The translations under genes were made by a program, and so were the position numbers. Below, one piece after another: positions 17,694 to 26,800 of a DNA stretch of 64,000 bases (its first letter is position 1; the number at the start of each line of letters is the position of its first letter). Source of the stretch: Jingyaoa shaoxingensis. GTDB lineage: Bacteria > Bacillota > Clostridia > Lachnospirales > Lachnospiraceae. The notes beneath the pieces were generated by a model that did no database searches, was not told the DNA's origin, and was given only the letters and a program-made list of their open reading frames with translations. The stretch lies in contig NZ_JACRSZ010000006.1 of the NCBI RefSeq assembly GCF_014385005.1, positions 1 through 64,000 on the forward strand. The letters are read 5' to 3'.

Positions 17694-18551
17694 TTACTGT
17701 TGCTTTTCCTCTGCATCCACCCCTGCAAATGCCAGCCGGATCTCAGTTGCTTTATTCTGTACCGGATTGGAACACTGCTCATCACAACCTTCCAAATACA
17801 GCCAATATTCCACCGTTGCCACCTCGTCTTTGTCTAATGCGCAAAGGCTTGTGCTTCCCGGATCATATTCATTCTCGTAGGCTCCTGCCTGAGCCATATA
17901 CGCTCCGATCTTAAGGGCCGGATCATCCACATAACTGGCTTTGCCTGATGAAGCTATGGATGATACGACTGCTGAAGCTCGTGAAATCGTTCTCACTGAC
18001 TGTGCATTCCCGGTTGCTCCCAAATCGTCTAACTGAAAAATAAGATTCTGTGTACCTGTATGAGATGTAATCTTCAGACCCAGCCGCATAGCCGCCAGAA
18101 CTTGAACGTCATTTCCCAAATTCAATTCTTCTTTATTAAAGTATACCTCACATGGGGCATTGAGACACTGAAGATATACCGTTCCATGAAGCGCACTCTG
18201 GTCAACCTCGCTGTCTGCACTACGGTATAGCACCGTAATCCCCTGGTTGTCCTGTGCTTTTGCTGTAAAAAACTGATTCAAGTCCGCTGTAGAGAGCGGT
18301 TTTAAGGTATCCGGATTACCGGTTAACTGCAGTTCACAGGTCTTGTCAAAAGTCCCGCTCTGATGATTGGAAATCAGCAGGGAACTTTTTCCGCTGCCGA
18401 TACTTCCCCCCATAGGGGTGACATTGGTAGAAGCTCTGCCCGCAAATGTAAACCACGCATAGGTGGATCCGGTGATGATCAGCAGGATCAGCAGAATCCA
18501 CACCATGGACATTCCAAGAGAATGCTTTAATTTCTGAACTTCCTTACTCAC
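17694..18551 (-). CDS. TasA-like surface protein with SipW-type signal
   Basis: 285 residues. TM at about 14-33 ending ITGSTYAWFTFAGRAST. The block PLSTADLNQFF parallels PVSTADLVNF of its neighbour; C-terminal signature YWLYLEGCDEQCSNPV followed by IRLAFAG. Extra Cys pair in QCLNAPCEVYF. Separated by 100 nt from the next gene, the widest gap in the four-gene run. Confidence 0.83.
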   Translation of the reverse strand: MSKEVQKLKHSLGMSMVWILLILLIITGSTYAWFTFAGRASTNVTPMGGSIGSGKSSLLISNHQSGTFDKTCELQLTGNPDTLKPLSTADLNQFFTAKAQDNQGITVLYRSADSEVDQSALHGTVYLQCLNAPCEVYFNKEELNLGNDVQVLAAMRLGLKITSHTGTQNLIFQLDDLGATGNAQSVRTISRASAVVSSIASSGKASYVDDPALKIGAYMAQAGAYENEYDPGSTSLCALDKDEVATVEYWLYLEGCDEQCSNPVQNKATEIRLAFAGVDAEEKQQ

Positions 18552-18578
18552 AGGCAGTGCCTTCCTTTCTGTCTTACT

Positions 18579-19454
18579 TTATCCCTGGTCTTTGGTAACT
18601 CCGGCAAATGATACTGCCAGATTCTTTAATGTCTGGCTGCACAGATTGCTGGTGCAGTCCTCGTCGCACCCTTCCAGCCAGATATAGATCTCAATCTCTA
18701 TCGGTGTTCCGGTTTTCCCGTCTCCTGAACCGGATATAGTGCAGAGTTTCTGAGACTTCTTTTTTAATGTAACCACTCCTGTATTCTGATTGTAGATACA
18801 GTAGGCATCCGAAGTGTACGGTGTAAAGTCGACCGTACTGCCGTCCTTCCTGACGGAATCAAGTACATAGCCTTCCTTACCGGTTGCTGTGTTGTACTCT
18901 GCCTCCGGATTCTTCTTGTCACTGATGGCAAAAATGTATTCTTCCTGAGGCACCTGATTCTCTCCTGGCTTATGTACCACCAGCCCCACTCGGATAGCAG
19001 ATGAGATCGGACTGTTTTCGTTGCTATCTTCAAATCCAATATCCGACACATAAATATCGGTATCCGATCCGTTGGTCCGCAGAAAAAGACTGGTCCGATA
19101 ATATTCGTTCTTCTCCACATCTCCGAAGATATTGGCCACCAGCTCCGGCTGATCCTGCGCACCGCCAGTGAATGCCAGGACCTTCTGAAAACCATTGATG
19201 ATCCGGTTTGTCGATACCGGCTCCAGCTGACCGGAAAAATCTTTCAGGACGGCCGCTGATCCATAAGTTCCATTATAAGCATTGCTGATCTGCAGATTGG
19301 CACCTGCACCGGCTGCCATACGCACATTGGTGGTATGGCGTCCGGTATTGTACACATACCAGGCATAGGTAGCCGCAAGCATCGCCATAAAGGCAATCAG
19401 CAATGCGATCATAGCTGCCGTAAGCCTGCGCTTCAATTGTTTTGCATGATTCAT
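18579..19454 (-). CDS. TasA-like surface protein with SipW-type signal
   Basis: 291 residues. TM at about 12-31 ending LAATYAWYVYNTGRHTTNV. Contains EPVSTNRIINGF, matching the PVST block of paralogues, and the C-terminal signature IYIWLEGCDEDCTSNLC then VSFAG, with a third Cys. First of the four clustered paralogues, following the acidic secreted protein and a palindromic repeat. Confidence 0.83.
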   Translation of the reverse strand: MNHAKQLKRRLTAAMIALLIAFMAMLAATYAWYVYNTGRHTTNVRMAAGAGANLQISNAYNGTYGSAAVLKDFSGQLEPVSTNRIINGFQKVLAFTGGAQDQPELVANIFGDVEKNEYYRTSLFLRTNGSDTDIYVSDIGFEDSNENSPISSAIRVGLVVHKPGENQVPQEEYIFAISDKKNPEAEYNTATGKEGYVLDSVRKDGSTVDFTPYTSDAYCIYNQNTGVVTLKKKSQKLCTISGSGDGKTGTPIEIEIYIWLEGCDEDCTSNLCSQTLKNLAVSFAGVTKDQG

Positions 19455-19490
19455 ATGTTCCGGCTACCCCTCCTTTCCTGAAACGTGTGT

Positions 19491-19529
19491 GGGGACGGGG
19501 TATGGCATAAGCCATAAAACTCCGTCCCC
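19491..19529. repeat. REP-like GGGGACGG palindrome, copy 1
   Basis: Arms GGGGACGG (19491-19498) and CCGTCCCC (19522-19529) with inner stem ATGGC/GCCAT. On the minus strand it starts GGGGACGGAGTTTT, the same as the right end of the RAYT relic at 40712. Lies in the 81-nt gap between two operon genes, so it may also stabilise or attenuate the mRNA. Confidence 0.8.
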
Positions 19530-19535
19530 AATAGT

Positions 19536-20987
19536 TCATTTTAATTCAATTAAAAACTGATATGTTACGCCTTCCTGAAGCTGAAATGCATCTTCTGCAT
19601 GAACAGCTTCACCTTCTTCTGAAATATAATAGATATTTTTGATCAGCTTATCACTATTCATCGCATAACGCCCGGTAACAGCCGGAGTGGACTGAACTAC
19701 AATCCATTTTTTCTTTCCCTCCAGAATGACGGATGTCATTTCTTCTGTCTTGATCTCCACCGGTTCTTCTTTTCCCAATTCTGCGTACTGGGTATCTTCG
19801 AACTGCTTTCCTGTTGAATGTTCCTCGACTGCTGCGTAATAGATTCTATGAATCGTTCCTTCGTCTTCTTTCACATCCTCATAATGAACAGATAATATAT
19901 AACGTTTGTCCGCCTTATCCAGTATACTCTCTGATCCATCAGAATAGACAAGAGTCACAGTGTAAGTATCCAGATTATCCAAATACTCTGAAAATACCGT
20001 CGGAACGGTCTTCAGATCCTGATCCAGATTGAGTCTCACAGATACCAGTGTTGCTTCCTGTGTTTCTGACTCGGATGTAGTCTCACTTTCTGTCTCTGGC
20101 TCTGACTCGGATGCAGTCTCACTTTCTGTCTCGGTTTCTGACTCAGATGCTGTCTCACTTTCCGCCTCTGTTTCTGGCTCAGATGTAACTTCACTTTCCG
20201 GCTCTGTTTCCGGCTCCGTCATATCTTCTGTCTCATCTGGCTGTACAGCCTCGTTCTTTAACGTATACGCAAGGTTCTCATAATTATTTCCATTGCTAAT
20301 TACAAGCACATATTCTGATGCATCTTCCAGATTTAATGAAAGCACGCTTCCATCTTCCAACAGGCTTATGTCATTCTGCCCAGATACCCCATCTGTTGCT
20401 GTATTGTTTTCTGAATTAAAATGATATAAAACAATATCACTGTCATTCAGCGGCTGGTTAAAATAGAACGTATTTACTTTCCCCTGTTCGCTTTTTATAT
20501 GAAGAAGATATACATCCTCATAAAGATTCAGTACAATGCCTGTCTCTTCTTCCTGAACAGGAAGAAAATCTGAGATCCGAACCTGCACACTTTTCTGAGG
20601 AAGCTGAATCTCCATCATATCTTCCAATGGAAGTTCTGTTTCTTCTTCCTGTGAAGTCTCGCTCTCCTCTTCGAAAAGAACTTCTGTCTCTTCTTCCTGT
20701 GAAGTCTCAGTCTCCTCTTCTAAATGAACTTCCGTCTCTTCGATCACCATGTCCGTTTCCGGTTCTTCAGCATCCTGGTTGTCTGACTCCTCACCCAGAT
20801 TCTGAAGTTCTGTCACTTCCTGTTCTTCCAGATTCTCTGCCTCTGTATCAGTCAAATTCTCTTCATCTTCCAATATCGTTAATTCCTCAGCCAAAGCAAT
20901 CCTGCCGGTACTTCCATTTACTGTGCTTATCACAATACCAGCTGATAATAAAGCTACGCTAATTCGAAGGGCTGTCTTTCTCTTCAC
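19536..20987 (-). CDS. Secreted acidic Glu/Ser/Thr-rich protein
   Basis: 483 residues. Sec signal peptide at about 1-33 (ALLSAGIVISTVNGSTGRIA then LAEE). Two Glu/Thr-rich acidic regions (about 35-125 and 250-315, the latter of ESETE-type repeats) flank a beta-rich segment, followed by a second folded segment to the C-terminus. No LPXTG motif or C-terminal membrane anchor. GTG start at 20987 with GGAG upstream; an ATG nearby is out of frame. First gene of the second fibre operon. Could be a matrix, linker or cation-binding surface component. Not recognised as a known family. Confidence 0.75.
   Translation of the reverse strand: MKRKTALRISVALLSAGIVISTVNGSTGRIALAEELTILEDEENLTDTEAENLEEQEVTELQNLGEESDNQDAEEPETDMVIEETEVHLEEETETSQEEETEVLFEEESETSQEEETELPLEDMMEIQLPQKSVQVRISDFLPVQEEETGIVLNLYEDVYLLHIKSEQGKVNTFYFNQPLNDSDIVLYHFNSENNTATDGVSGQNDISLLEDGSVLSLNLEDASEYVLVISNGNNYENLAYTLKNEAVQPDETEDMTEPETEPESEVTSEPETEAESETASESETETESETASESEPETESETTSESETQEATLVSVRLNLDQDLKTVPTVFSEYLDNLDTYTVTLVYSDGSESILDKADKRYILSVHYEDVKEDEGTIHRIYYAAVEEHSTGKQFEDTQYAELGKEEPVEIKTEEMTSVILEGKKKWIVVQSTPAVTGRYAMNSDKLIKNIYYISEEGEAVHAEDAFQLQEGVTYQFLIELK
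20041..20225 (-). repeat. Coding tandem repeat (SETE/ESE)
   Basis: Imperfect tandem codon repeats of TCTGAC/GTTTCT type (plus strand) encode the ESETE-rich segment of the acidic protein. Such tracts can vary in copy number by recombination. Confidence 0.65.
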
Positions 20988-21023
20988 TCTTCTTCATCTC
21001 CTAAACACTGAATACTCAGGATG

Positions 21024-21052
21024 ATAATAACATTTTTTATATTTTTTTACAA
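21024..21052 (-). promoter_or_regulatory. Sigma-A promoter of second fibre operon
   Basis: On the minus strand: TTGTAA, 17-nt A-rich spacer, TATTAT, about 37 nt before the GTG start at 20987. Probably drives the ten-gene operon down to 9849. Confidence 0.55.
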
Positions 21053-21076
21053 GAACCATTCAATATTGTCCCTTTC

Positions 21077-21757
21077 CTACCGGTCTAATCCAAACTCTTT
21101 CAGCAATTTTTTCCGATATTCCTTGTCTTCAGCAGATCGTTGGAGATCGGCTACACGTTTTTCCTTTAACAGATTCGCAATCAAGGCGGAATTTCTCATT
21201 TCTTCTTGCTCTATTCCCTGTTCTATTCCTTGTTCTATTCCTTGTTCTATTCCTTTTTTTATTCCATCATCATAAATCATTTGTCCCAATCTTGTCACTG
21301 TCAGCACCTCCTTTATTTCCTCCAGTTCATCTGTATTCAGGAACTTATCAGCTAATGTATACAACATTGCCATGGTTTTCTCGGCCGTTGGCTGTTTTTC
21401 CTGACGAACGATCTGAATTGCTTCTTTTATAATATCTTTTCGACTCATGGTACTTGCCATTAATGGGGTAAGTGTCAGATTTGCAAAGTCTTCTTCATTT
21501 AATGTGAATCCCGATTCTATCTTACTTTTTACATTTTTTAGTATTTTATCCGCCTGAAGACCGGTGAGATAAATTGGATGCACACGGTATGTATTTATTA
21601 CACAGTCCATATACAGATTTTCTATATCAATTTCTATCAGCTCTGTCGGTCTACTGTCCACAAACTGATAATGTATGTTCAACATTTTCAGAATAGTATC
21701 CCGAAAATAATCAAACCCCATCTTCATCACTGCGTCTTCATGTTTCACTGCTGTCAT
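21077..21757 (-). pseudogene. Rpn/PD-(D/E)XK transposase-family protein with internal deletion
   Basis: 226 residues. The C-terminal two-thirds (GLQADKILKNVKSKIESG, LTLTPLMASTM, TRLGQMIYDDGIKKGIEQ) match the Rpn-like recombination-promoting nuclease family. In full-length members LYMDCV is followed by about 75 residues holding the PD-(D/E)XK core before INTYRVHPIYL. Here LYMDCV is joined directly to INTYRVHPIYL, so the catalytic region appears excised in frame. The open frame is intact but the product is probably inactive as a nuclease. Interrupts the fibre locus between its two operons. Confidence 0.65.
21211..21258. repeat. 12-nt tandem repeat encoding GIEQ
   Basis: Four near-identical copies of a 12-nt unit encode GIEQ x4 near the C-terminus of the Rpn-like protein, a length-variable tract common in this family. 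Confidence 0.8.
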
Positions 21758-21917
21758 AAGATTTTCCTTTCTGTTTATTTTTCTGCCATCTTCTGTATTT
21801 CAGAAAGGTTCTCTTATGTATCTTCTCTTTTTATCCTTTGTACGTTTTGACGCATCCTCCCTTGTCTTTACAGTGTAACATATGTTTACACAAAATAGTA
21901 TATCGAATGTCTGCTGA

Positions 21918-21950
21918 AAAGAAATTACCCGGTCACTACTGTGACCGGGT
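21918..21950 (-). terminator. Terminator of first fibre operon
   Basis: Perfect 10-bp stem ACCCGGTCAC/GTGACCGGGT with a 4-nt loop. On the minus strand it is followed by AATTTCTTTTC. Lies downstream of the gene ending at 22006 and ends the operon that starts at 35311. Confidence 0.75.
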
Positions 21951-21961
21951 AGTTTCAAATG

Positions 21962-22005
21962 CCAACAGGGACAGGAAATAAGCCGGAAAACACCGTCCCT
22001 GCTGG
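21962..22005. repeat. REP-like GGGACGG palindrome, copy 2
   Basis: Stem CCAACAGGGAC/GTCCCTGCTGG. On the minus strand it reads GGGACGGTGTTTTCCGGCTT and ends CTGTCCC, nearly the same as copy 3 at 40127. It abuts the stop codon of the gene at 22006. Confidence 0.8.
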
Positions 22006-22698
22006 TTACCCCGCCATAAGATATACCATATCTGTTTCTTTATTATTCTGAACCGTTTCATCCCATGAAATATGTAAAATATAATAATTTACATAATAAC
22101 CTGTCGCATCTGTGGCTGTTGGAAGGCTTTCCTGACTGTCTGTAATCCAGTACAACGGTTCTGCAGATGCCTGAACCCCAGCATATGATCCATACGTCAT
22201 CTGATGATACGCCTTAGTTGCATATTTGCTGACCTTATCTTGATTCAGATATTTACCAGCCAGCAATTCATCCTGTTGATACTGCCTGCCAAGATAATTT
22301 ATCTTTCCTGCATCTGATATGGAAGCCTTATATATCGTATACTGAAATCCAATATTGGTCGTATGTGCCAGTTCCAGATGATATACTTTACTCTCCTCGC
22401 TATATACACAGAAAACGACATCTTTTGATTTCTGTTCTCCTGAAACATCAATATTGCTGAGTTCCAGCTGCTGAACTGGTTTCACATTTCCTGCTCCGAT
22501 GCGCAGTGCATATGGCATATTGATCTGAGTCATGGTCTCCATGCTTCTCTGAATGAATAACCATGCCAGAACCGGTATGGCAATAAGCGCTGCTGCCGCA
22601 ATTATTACTGCCTGCACTCCCCGCTTTTTCCGCTGAGATAATGATTTTGTATTATTTTCTTCCATCCTGTCCTGCTGTTCATCTGTTGGCCGGTTCAT
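22006..22698 (-). CDS. TasA-like membrane-signal protein
   Basis: 230 residues. Basic cytoplasmic N-terminus, TM at about 30-50 ending PVLAWLFIQRSME, a weaker version of the AWF signal. Extracellular part includes MPYALRIGAGNVKP, then beta-rich sequence without the EGCD signature. Last gene of the first fibre operon, after a 361-residue paralogue. SipW dependence is inferred. Confidence 0.72.
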   Translation of the reverse strand: MNRPTDEQQDRMEENNTKSLSQRKKRGVQAVIIAAAALIAIPVLAWLFIQRSMETMTQINMPYALRIGAGNVKPVQQLELSNIDVSGEQKSKDVVFCVYSEESKVYHLELAHTTNIGFQYTIYKASISDAGKINYLGRQYQQDELLAGKYLNQDKVSKYATKAYHQMTYGSYAGVQASAEPLYWITDSQESLPTATDATGYYVNYYILHISWDETVQNNKETDMVYLMAG

Positions 22699-22728
22699 GT
22701 AGCCAATGCCTCCTTTTTCAAATAGCTG

Positions 22729-23814
22729 TTACTGCGCATCCAGTTTCAGTTTCAGAAACCGTACATTTTCTCCCAGAGTCTGGTCTGCCATATTATAATA
22801 GACCGACATATTTCCATAAATAGCTGGATTAAAATTCATTCTCATCTGCCGAAGTCTGTCCGCTGTAACTACAGTGCTAAATTCATTCGGATCTGTCACA
22901 AGAAAATACCGATTGCTCCCAGTTCTACACATTTTCTCATACAAATCATCTGGCAGATCTGATTCTGTTTTAAATAATATCGGCCTGTTTCCTGTATACT
23001 GCTGATCTGTTACCAGATAAGAACTCAGTATCTCAGGCCAGATCCAATAAAGTGTCACAGGATAAGCAGTATCCTTTGCAGCATTCTCTGCACTCCATAT
23101 GATATTTCCTTGCTCATCTCTGGACAAAGAAATATTGTTATTTTCTGTTCCAAGATTCACATTCCACTTTCCTGCATCATCTGAGATCCAGTTTTGGTAA
23201 GAATTCGTTTTTGCATCATATCCCGCAAACAGAAGAATGTGTCCTTCCAGTAATTGCTGTATGTCTTTTTTCACCTCAGTTAAGTCTTCTGGCTTCTGGG
23301 CATTTTCAGTTCCACTATAACCAGTAAGTGTCAAATTCAGCGTTACACTCAGTTTCCCATCCTTATGAGAAATAATATAAAATGTCAGACTTCCACTGGA
23401 ACCTGGATTAATTCCCGTTTTTGTCTTATTATTCACATTACTGTTCTCTGTAATTGCCCAGGTAATAGAAGTATGCTCGCCATCTGTGGATGCATAGTCT
23501 ACCTCACTAAGTTTTATATCTGTTCCCGGCTGCGCATTCAGCAGACCATCATGAACACCCTTATTCTCACTTGTCCCAGCAGCAGCGAGATCAAACTCGC
23601 TGCCTACTGCCTGAATAGTTCCGGTAGATCCAGTCACTCTGTTGTTGCTGACGAACCATGCAATACAGGCAATGATAATAGCAACCAATGCTACAAGTAC
23701 AAAGATCCCAGTTCGCAAAAAAACTTTCCACTGCTGCTTATAGTGTTCTATCTGATCCTGAACTTTCTTCCGATATTCCTCAGGAGTCAGTTCCTCCTTT
23801 TTCTTGTTCTCCAT
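22729..23814 (-). CDS. TasA-like surface protein with SipW-type signal
   Basis: 361 residues. Charged N-terminus with a short helical stretch, TM at about 34-54 ending IIACIAWFVSNNRVT. Long extracellular beta-rich domain with TWAITENSNVNNK and many Asn/Gly turns. No EGCD signature. Follows the giant protein gene by 9 nt, so it is co-transcribed and may anchor or polymerise with it. Confidence 0.8.
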   Translation of the reverse strand: MENKKKEELTPEEYRKKVQDQIEHYKQQWKVFLRTGIFVLVALVAIIIACIAWFVSNNRVTGSTGTIQAVGSEFDLAAAGTSENKGVHDGLLNAQPGTDIKLSEVDYASTDGEHTSITWAITENSNVNNKTKTGINPGSSGSLTFYIISHKDGKLSVTLNLTLTGYSGTENAQKPEDLTEVKKDIQQLLEGHILLFAGYDAKTNSYQNWISDDAGKWNVNLGTENNNISLSRDEQGNIIWSAENAAKDTAYPVTLYWIWPEILSSYLVTDQQYTGNRPILFKTESDLPDDLYEKMCRTGSNRYFLVTDPNEFSTVVTADRLRQMRMNFNPAIYGNMSVYYNMADQTLGENVRFLKLKLDAQ

Positions 23815-23823
23815 TGCCTGTAC

Positions 23824-26800
23824 TCACCCCGCTTTTGTTTCGCTGTCCACATTATTCGCTGCCGCACCTTGAAGTACTGCTATCATCTCCTGATAAATAC
23901 GTGCATTCGTATAGATAATATAATCTGATGTCTTCGTATCAGCAAGTTCCTCACCATTTGAATTAAGCAATACCGCTGTCAGCCTTACCTTATAATTGGC
24001 ATAAGTATAACCGGCTTTTTCAAATGCATCACCAGTAAGTGGCACAAAACTAATATTCGTAAATACATGTTTCGTCTCGTTTGCGGTAAACTCTTCCGTC
24101 CATTGACAGGATTCTGTTTTTGAGTCTGTAACTTCATGATTCTGTATATAGAGATTCTGAAGGTAATCTTTCATGGACAATGAAGTAGTTTCATCATACA
24201 CTCCATTGTCGTTTTTCCGGAATAATTCCAGTGAATAACGAATACTTTTCGCAGTTGTAAGCGTATCTGCATCTACATTAGAATAGTCATAATCTCCCCT
24301 TGTATAAATCATATCAGAGGAGTTTTCCTCATCACTTGGATTAATTCCCAGCTGCTGTGTCGTATCTCCCACTCCGGTTCTGTCTACTGCCGAATAGGTC
24401 AGACTTGCCTGGGATCGATTCGTAATATAATACCGTTTTTCGCCCTCTTGGGATCTCTTTGTGGAAGTGATCGGAAGCTGGCTCTCAGTATTGGCTATCC
24501 GTGATGCAGCAATTGCGGAAATACCACTGTTATCATTGCTGTTAGATGTATTTCTCTCCGGAAAATAATCTGCTGTCGCATAGGTAAGTGTAATCACCGC
24601 TGTAACCTTCACTGCAGTTTCATCATTTTCTGCTGATTCTAATGCCTTTTTCAGATCACTGCCTCCATAACGAATCGTTACCATCTCCTGGCCGGCGGCA
24701 TCCTGAATTCTGCCGCTCAGTGTTTTTGTCCATTCCTGACCAGACAGTGTGTATGTATAGTCTACCATCTCTGTGCCAATCACACTATAGTCTCCGTTGA
24801 TATCAGTCAGATATTTTTTCAGACTGATATCAAACTGATGGTACACTTCTGCAGGTCCAACCTTGCTAAACTGATCTTTTCCTGCTTCTGTCAGTTTCAA
24901 TTTACTTTCCAGCGTTATTTTTATGCTGTCCCCATTTTCCATAACTGTATCGCTGCCCATATCACTTCCATTATGGATACGGCTGGTAGAAACTGTCAGA
25001 GTCTGTTCAACCCCTTGATATATCGGATAACCGGAACTCGAAGTACTTATACCATTCACTGTTTTTGTCTTAACAGAAGCCGGAAGTGTACCTTCTTTCC
25101 GTGATAACGGTGCATAATTCAAACGATTATTCACCATTGCTACACCAGCTGTTGCCGGAATCTGAACAGTCAGATAATATCCTTCGATTCGTGCTTCCCG
25201 GTTCTCGGCAGCCGTTATTCTGTATTTCGGTTCATTTGTATCCGCTTCCGTTGCCTTGCGGAAATACTCCGTTCCAACTCTGACTGTAGCATTCTCTTTA
25301 TCTGTTTCTCTGACATAATAAGCTGCTCCTTCTGTCTCGTCTGTCACTGGACCAGAAACAGTCAGCCCTAACAGATCGCAGATATCAACCGGGGTAAATA
25401 ATTTTCCATCTGGTGTCTGCATCTGTGAAAGATTAAAGTTATGCACATCTTCGTTTCCGCTCATTGTATACGTATAATACTGCTTCGTCTGTCTGTCCAC
25501 CAGTGTCAGCTGGGTTCCCTTTGGAAGAGTACCGGTGCTGTTATATGCAAGATCCAGAATCTTATCATAAGACCACAGCAGATTCTCTCCATTGTCCAGC
25601 ATAGACTGCCAGTCTGTATCCTGATCATAGGTATATTCTATGTAGGCAGTCAATGGCTCATCAAAGCCTGCTGTTGCATAATGGTTAGTCTTATCGTCGT
25701 CCATCGGATAATCCGATGCACAATAATCTGTCCCGGCAATGAACCTCGTCTTAAACCATATGTAGAGAACCTTTTTCACCAAAACCGGAATATACAGATG
25801 AAATGGTTCTGCTTCCCCATTTGTCGGATTGGCGTAAGTCACATCCAGTAAAGTAAACTGGCTACTCATGTTATCGTATGCATTTGGCACAATAGAGATC
25901 TTTTTTGTTGTGCTTACATTCAAACTTCCTGTCGTCTGAGCAGCAAAATTATTCGCTTTACTGTCCCACTTATAGGTAGTTGCTGTAATACTCTTTACTT
26001 GCGTTTTCGCTTTCGTACCGCTTTCAACATTTGTCATAGCTGCAATATAGTTCCACAGCATTGTGTCTACCTCTGCACTGTTGTTTACTACCAGGACAGG
26101 GAAATCAATATCTGCACTTATTTCTGTGGTTGACGATTCCTCTGTTCTGTAAGTCGTTATGTAGGCTTCATTGGAAGTATCCAAAAACTGTGAAAATCTT
26201 CTATACGTCACATCTGTTGCATTATCTGATTCTGTTAAATTCCAATACCGGTCAGCATCTGTACTGCTAAATCGCTGTAAGATACTTTTTGCAACCGGCA
26301 CGTCCGTTGACATCCCGATACCGTTACCGGTCATAACAGTACCATCTGCAAATGGTACATCACCTTTTGGATTTACATCCACCCACGGAGCCTCAGATGG
26401 GGACGGCTTCGCTGTAGATTCTGTCGGCCGGTAAGTCTGATCCGCTGTTTTATCGGCGTAAATGATCGTGGCAACTCCACTTTGCGTACCGATATCCTTT
26501 TGTGGGAAGACATCACCGCCGGCTGACACAGCCGTAAGATTCGTCTTTGTTGTTTTGCCATTGTTTCCAAGCCACAGCCCGGTAGTATCCGATGACTGAA
26601 TCGTTGCTGCTGCCAATTTGTTAAAATCACTTACGTTGCTATAGCCAGCCTTGCAATCTTTCGCTAAAATATTATATCCCAAAACTTTATTTGTAGATTT
26701 GCCATTATTCGCAGAGTTTCCGGTAAGCAAGCCGGCATAATAGGACGAAGCATTTCCATTGGTAATTACCATTACACGCTCAAGTGTCATGTTCGATGCT

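Noticed and set aside
20029-20283. Plus-strand Ser/Val/Asp repeat ORF
   Set aside because: Antisense of the ESETE repeat; not a gene.
21211-21258. Possible CRISPR-like repeat
   Set aside because: 12-nt tandem units without spacers, inside a coding frame (GIEQ).
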